64,000 nt of DNA from Oasisia sp. SBJ-2009. Lineage: Eukaryota > Annelida > Polychaeta > Sabellida > Siboglinidae. A program made the translations under genes and the position numbers. Shown in pieces: positions 54,501 to 61,880 of this stretch (its first letter is position 1; each line of letters opens with the position of its first letter). The stretch lies in assembly GCA_964017155.1 (NCBI GenBank), contig OZ024861.1:27284472-27348471 (forward strand), given 5' to 3'. The notes under the pieces were generated by a model, which did no database searches, was not told the DNA's origin, and saw nothing but the letters and a program-made list of their open reading frames with translations.

Positions 54501-56135
54501 TATGTTCACCTGTCTGTCAGATCCTCAGGTATGTTCACCTGTCTGTCTGAACCTCAGGTATGTTCACCTGTCTGTCTGATCCTCAGGTATGTTCACCTGT
54601 CTGTCAGATCCTCAGGTATGTTCACCTGTCTGTCTGAACCTCAGGTATGTTCACCTGTCTGTCTGATCCTCAGGTATGTTCACCTGTCTGTCAGATCCTC
54701 AGGTATGTTCACCTGTCTGTCTGATCCTCAGGTATGTTCACCTGTCTGTCTGATCCTCAGGTATGTTCACCTGCCTGTCTGATCCTCAGGTATGTTCACC
54801 TGTCTGTCTGATCCTCAGGTATGTTCACCTGTCTGTCTGATCCTCAGGTATGTTCACCTGTCTGTCTGATCCTCAGGTATGTTCACCTGTCTGTCTGATC
54901 CTCAGGTATGTTCACCTGCCTGTCTGATCCTCAGGTATGTTCACCTGTCTGTCTGATCCTCAGGTATGTTCACCTGTCTGTCTGATCCTCAGGTATGTTC
55001 ACCTGTCTGTCTGATCCTCAGGTATGTTCACCTGTCTGTCTGATCCTCAGGTATGTTCACCTGTCTGTCTGATCCTCAGGTATGTTCACCTGTCTGTCTG
55101 ATCCTCAGGTATGTTCACCTGTCTGTCTGAACCTCAGGTATGTTCACCTGTCTGTCTGATCCTCAGGTATGTTCACCTGTCTGTCAGATCCTCAGGTATG
55201 TTCACCTGTCTGTCTGATCCTCAGGTATGTTCACCTGTCTGTCTGATCCTCAGGTATGTTCACCTGTCTGTCTGAACCTCAGGTATGTTCACCTGTCTGT
55301 CTGAACCTCAGGTATGTTCACCTGTCTGTCTGATCCTCAGGTATGTTCACCTGTCTGTCTGAATCTCAGGTATCAATTGGAACTGAATTCTTGTTTAACA
55401 TAATTATTTGGCACAGTGGTTCAGCGCACCCTGTTTCTCAAACCTTGGACAAGTTCACTCCCTCTACACTGCCTTAGTTCACACGATTGTATGAATGAAT
55501 ACCTGACTATAGTCAGTGGTGGATATTTGTGTATGATCCTCTTTGCAATAATTGCAGAAGCGCTGAATGCTTTCCAGAGAAACCAAGGTAGTGTTTGTTT
55601 GATCACAGGGAGACAAGACCTTTGACCAGTCCTGACAGACTGGATACTGTGCTATATAAGAAGATGTTTTTTTGTGTTTAGCGTGAGACAATTTATATCC
55701 CACACTTTCTTGTACATTTCTGACTGCATTATGTTTCAACTGGGGAATGTTGTGAAAAGAGGAACAACTTCAAAGCGTGCTGTAAAATAATCAATTTCTA
55801 TTCAGTTCAAAAGACTCCTTAAAACTTATTTATTCAAAAGAGGTTTTTACTCATGAACATTGACGGACATTTTAAGTTTTTAGGATTTACTTATTTATTT
55901 ATTTATTATTCTGAGCTGCTTTTAGTACTTTTACATTCATAATATTATTATTATAAGTATTTTATTATTATTATAAATATGTGTATTTTTATGATAATTT
56001 ATTTCGATATTTTATGTCATGCTTTTATGATTTTTAACTTTTAGTTTCTTTCTATGATTTGTTGTAACGGCGCCTTCGAACAAGATAACTTGGATTTATG
56101 GCGCTATATAAATGCTTTTATTATTATTATTGTTA

Positions 56136-56195
<60 letters not shown>

Positions 56196-59100
56196 TATTA
56201 TTATTTTTAAAATAAACCTGTCTTTTCATAAAAAGTAAATATTTGGCATAGACCCCATGATAGTGAATTACCACGATGCGTGTGTCTTGTTCGTTGACAG
56301 ATTCCGAGTACTTCTCTGCGTCTGACCACTCGGACGAAGAGGATGGAGAATGGGCCAGGTGAGAGGTCAAACGGTCAAGGGGTCATTGTCAGTGGACTGA
56401 CCACAACTACCATATTCGTTTTATTTAGAGCACCTGGCACTATACGCATACAACCCCTTTAAGCAGTGGCTGACACTGTATTGGAATTGTCAAAAAACAC
56501 CATTCACTATTGATTCTGTAGTGTTTGGTTTGGACAGCTACCTTTTAAAACATAGTTTATTGTGTTGAGTATTGGCAGTAAGCTTATCTCTGGCTTGTTA
56601 TTTCGATCAGTAAAAAGACATTACAGCTAGTGTGGCAGCTCCTAAATATATTTTTTCACTTAATGTTACGTTCTTATATCTACAACTTGATTGCTGAAGG
56701 TTTACCTGCCAGTTTGTGTTAAGTTAGTGTTAAGTTACTTTATTAAGCTTGGAACAAAGTTTGCAATTTGAAAGATTCCACCTGCAACACATTCAAACGG
56801 TAAATAAAACATCCAGTTTCAGAACAAAATTGATTGACAATAATGTTGAACCAAGCAGAGTTAACCACAATACTCTTTGATGTTTGACTTTCGCATGTTC
56901 TACATAGCAGACTTCACGTTAGAAATTACTGCTTTGCCAAATCTGAGCTTTAATGGTACAACACATCAAGTTTCCTATTTATACAATGCAAGTTTCGAGT
57001 TAACTTTTATCTATAATAAAAACATCAGACCAGTTCTTATTGATTTCAGAAAAATCACGGCTCCCACTGTTGATGCTCAGACCTCGGCTACGAATGTGAT
57101 TCGCCTCCTCGCGAGGTTTACCCTGGGAGAGGTCCTTGTGCAGGTGTCAAAGTCCGCGGACCGTATCGACACGCCCTACTTGATGTTCCGGGTGAACCGT
57201 GTCTGTGCTGACGCGGCCCTCACGTCCTACGGGCTCGCACTCCAGGCCAGTCTGGGAGGCATCGAACTCGTCGACAAGATTCATCTCAGTGAGTGACACC
57301 TGTCAATCATGGCTCACCGGTGTGACAGTGAGTGAGTGAGTGAGTGGGTGTGTGAGTGGGTGTGTGAGTGAGTGTGTGAGTGAGTGTGTGAGTGAGTGGG
57401 TGTGTGAGTGAGTGAGTGAGTGAGTGAGTGTGTGAGTGACTGAGTGAATGAGTGAATGAGTGAGTGAGTGCGTGAGTGAGTGTGTGAGTGAGTGTGTGTG
57501 AGTGAGTGCGTGAGTGAGTGAGTGTGAGTGGGTCGGTCGGTCGGTCGGTCGGTCGGTCGGTCGGTCGGTCGGTCGGTCGGTCGGTCGGTCGGTCGGTCGG
57601 TCGGTCGGTCGGTCGGTCGGTCGGTCGGTCGGTCGGTCGGTCGGTCGGTCGGTCGGTCGGTCGGTCGGTCGGTCGGTCGGTCGGTCGGTCGGTCGGTCGG
57701 TCGGTCGGTCGGTCGGTCGGTCGGTCGGTCGGTCGGTCGGTCGGTCGGTCGGTCGGTCGTTGAGTCAGGCAGTCAGTCAAGTAAGAAATCATCAATCAGT
57801 CAGTCAGCCATTCAGCCATTCAGCCGTTCAGCCGTTCAGCCATTCAGCCAAACAATCAACCAACTAATAAATCAACCACTCCACTAATAAATAATCAATA
57901 AATCAGTTGACAACTGAAATTGTTCATTGACTCTGAGATTGATAAGCCCTTCTGTACTGATGCACCTAGTAGCTTGGTTCACAAGGATTTAGGCGCAATA
58001 AATGTTATTATTATTAATCTTTTCTGCCTGAGTGACACCTGTCAATCTTGTTCAGCCTGTCAGAGTGACACCTGTCAATCTTGTTCTACTTAAATAAGTG
58101 ACACTTGTCAATCATGTTCTACTGAAATAAGTGACACTTGTCAATCATGTTCTACTGAAATGAGTGACACTTGTCAATCATGTTCTACTGAAACGAGTGA
58201 CACTTGTCAATCATGTTCTACTGAAATGAGTGACACTTGTCAATCATATTCTATTGAAATGAGTGACACTTGTCAATCTTGTTCTATGAAATGAGTGACA
58301 CTTGTCAATCATGTTCTACTGAAATGAGTGACACTTGTCAATCTTGTTCTACTGAAATGAGTGACACTTGTCAATCATGTTCTACTGAAATGAGTGACAC
58401 TTGTCAATCTTGTTCTATGAAATGAGTGACACTTGTCAATCGTGTTCTACTGAAATAATAATAATAATAATTAGTTAACTTCTATTGCGCCTATATCCTT
58501 AGAAACCAAGCTCAGAGGCGCATCAAAACAAAAAGGATTAATCGATCTCATAGTCGGTAAATAAATCAAGTTGTCATCAGATTGATTGATGAGCCAGGGA
58601 GCTATGGTGGATAGGCCAGATTGTACAGATATGTTTTTAAATGACGACGGAATTTAGCAATATTTTCAACTGATTTCACGCTAGAAGGAAGCATATTCCA
58701 TAGAGTAGGCGCACCCACAGCAAAAGCCCTGGTCCCCATATTAGTATTGACCTCTGGTACAAAGAGTAAATCAGAAGTAGATGACCGAAGTTGAATAGGT
58801 TTTCTTATAGGAGTAAGCAAAGTATGTAAATACGATGGCTGCTTAGAAGAAAGTGCCTGGTAAGTAATGGTACACATCTTAAACATTATACGATATTGGA
58901 CAGGCAGCCAATGCAGAGACTTTAGAAGCGGCTTAGAAGGAGTAAAGCGTGGAGACCTAGTCACCACCCTTGCTAAGCAATTTTGAACACGTTGTAGTTT
59001 TGTGATATCCTTAATAGCAATATTATGAAAAATCATGTTCTAATAAAATGAGTGACACTTGTCAATCTTGTTCTACTGAAATGAGTGACACTTGTCAATC

Positions 59101-61825
59101 TTGTTCTACTGAAATGAGTGACACTTGTCAATCATGTTCTCCTGAAATGAGTGACACTTGTCAATCATGTTCTACTGAAATGAGTGACACTTGTCAATCA
59201 TGTTCTACTGAAATGAGTGACACTTGTCAATCATGTTCTACTGAAATGAGTGACACTTGTCAATCTTGTTCTACTGAAATGAGTGACACTTGTCAATCTT
59301 ACTTATAAGGAACTTAAGTTCTTGTGTAGCGCAGTATCCAGTCCTCAGGACTGCTCAAAGCGCTATACACTTTCTTATGTGTTAAGTCACTAATCTTAGT
59401 TTTGTTTCACTGAAGTGAGTGACATGTGTCAGTTCTGTCCCACTTCAATGAGTGACACCTGTCAATATTGCCCAGTTAAGGCAGTGACATCCATCAAACT
59501 TGTTCTACATCTATTGGAGTGACATCTGAAATGAAAAATGTACTCCAAATGTTGCACGAAGCTAACATGCTATGTATATATTTGAGTGACACAATATTTT
59601 AGTGCCACTGATGTGAACTTATTCTCTATATGTGTAATAAACATTCCCACTGCTGCCATGAAATGATAACAATTATATTTACGGTGCAGTGTACTTGCTA
59701 GTTGCTTGTGCTTTACTTTGTTGTCCTGTTGTCACGGTGATCTTTTTGTAGGTTCCTCGGGAAAATACCTCGAAGTACTCAGTTCCAAGTCCGGGTCAGA
59801 CCTCATCTCTGTCATCTACAGAAAGGTGAGTGACAGGGCATGATTGTCATGTCGGTGTCATCCTCTCAAGCCCGGGGCCGTTGCACTGCACTACTGTACC
59901 CCTGGCTATTTGTCTCCACAAATGTTGGAGTCATCTTTCTCTTTCTTTCTACCAGATACTGGATGGGGTCCTTTGCAGGGCATTTAAAGTCCAACGAGAA
60001 TTTGTGAGTCCACTACAGGTTACACATTTACCCCCTGTGTGGGATCTTTTACTTCCCCTGGCATAGACACCAGACAGAAGGGACCACTGGCTTTTAGTGT
60101 CTTTTCCAAAAGACACAGATAAATGTGGTGTGAACAAAATTGCCTAAGTTTTGAAACGACGGTCGGTGGAATCAAACCACCGTCCCCTCGATTGACAGTC
60201 TGGCGCTCTACCATGCGACTGCCGTTCCCCACAGTTGCTCTACTGAAATATATATAAAATTATAGCAATTGACTTCGCTAGTCACCACAGTGTCAGCCAT
60301 GTGAACTGTACAAATACCTGCCCTAATTTGAAGACAGACACACGACTGGTGTCAACACCAATATAATGACCCATTCACATCTTAAATATTGTATATAACA
60401 TGAGCAGCGTGTGGCTGAAATCACCCAACATTTTTTACAGTATCGGAGGCCAACCACACAGCAACCCCTGTGGCATGAAACTACCCTGGCACTGCAGGGT
60501 GGTCAGTTTCACTGGTGCGGAGTGTTGATATGTATTGTGCAAACACTTATTGCGTGTTCACTGTTGGTGCGCCTACAATGTCACCATGTACATGCAGAAC
60601 TAATGGCGAGAGACTGGATGTACAGGCTCACAAACAACAGACCCATACCCTGTTTGCTAATAATGATTGTGTAACACTTCTGTAGCATCTATATCCTTGA
60701 AAATTCAAGCTCAGAGGCACAACAAACAAAATCATTTGGCATAATCATAAACAGAGACAGGCAAAAGGTGTCATTGGAACACTTCACCACCTTAACCTAT
60801 CCCGTAGTCTGGTTGACCGTTGGGGCGCCACAGATGACCTGGCAACCAGCTCCCTCCATTCCTCTCACCTCTCAGCCTTCCCCATGGCGGCGCCCAGCGT
60901 CATGCCAGTCCATTCCGGGATGTTGTCCTCCCATCTCTTTTTCTGTCTGCTATCTTTCTTGTACTCTGTACCCTGTAGGATTTTCTTGGCAAGCCCTGTA
61001 GATCTTGTTACAAGCCTGTACCATTTCAGTTTGTGTTGCTTTACTGTGGTCAAGAGGTCTTCGTTGGAACATGGAATGGCCAAAAATGTATGGTGCAAAA
61101 GCAACTTCACATAGAAATGTTTTGAGTTAAGGTGGCTATAGTTTCGGGAGATATATCTGCATTAGGGAGTTGATTCCAAATTGTTGGTTCAGCCACAGAG
61201 AAAGCAACCAGACCAGTTGAAGGTTGGCATGTGGATGATTGGCGAAGAGAAATGTAATTTAGTTTTTGACAATGATATGTGACATTCCTACCACCGATTG
61301 ACTTCTAGCCTTGTATCTTTGGGTGTTCACTTGACCGTTTGTGTTATTCGCTGCAGGTGGAATCTGATTGTCCAGACTTTGAGAGTGTCTACGGCCGTGT
61401 GGAACAGACCATGGTCATCCAGATGTCCAGTCTACACATCATGTTTGACCGCGCAGCTCTACTCTACCTCAACACCTTTGTACAGGGACTACTGCTCAGG
61501 TGGCTGAATGCTTTCTTTTATCAACACAAGTTATAGCAGTGAATCCACGTCTGCAACTTTGGTGGTAGATGTTGCAGTTTTCTTGTTTTTTTTTTACAAA
61601 AGTGAACACAACGTTTAAGGTAAAATCTGCCAGTGAACCATCATTTTAGATAAATTGTTTTGTCATTTAGAAACCAGATATGCTAATAATAATAATGACT
61701 TCTTTTGCGCCAATATCCTCGAAGATCAAGTTCAGTGGCGCAACAAAACCAAGGGATTAAGCAAACTCGTAATCTGCCAAACTAACAATACTATGAGTAA
61801 AATTAATTATATATATATATACATA

Positions 61826-61880
<55 letters not shown>

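Noticed and set aside
53197..54782. Three nearly identical 112-codon ORFs
   Set aside because: Products of the 29-bp array. They show the array's block structure, not genes.
57307..57887. PTDR and GRSV repeat ORFs
   Set aside because: Translation of (TCGG)n and (TGAG)n tracts.
59048..59308. Cysteine-rich MSDTCQSCSTE repeat ORF
   Set aside because: An appealing metal-binding-like peptide, but it is only the 33-bp intronic array read in one frame, with no start context or splice support.
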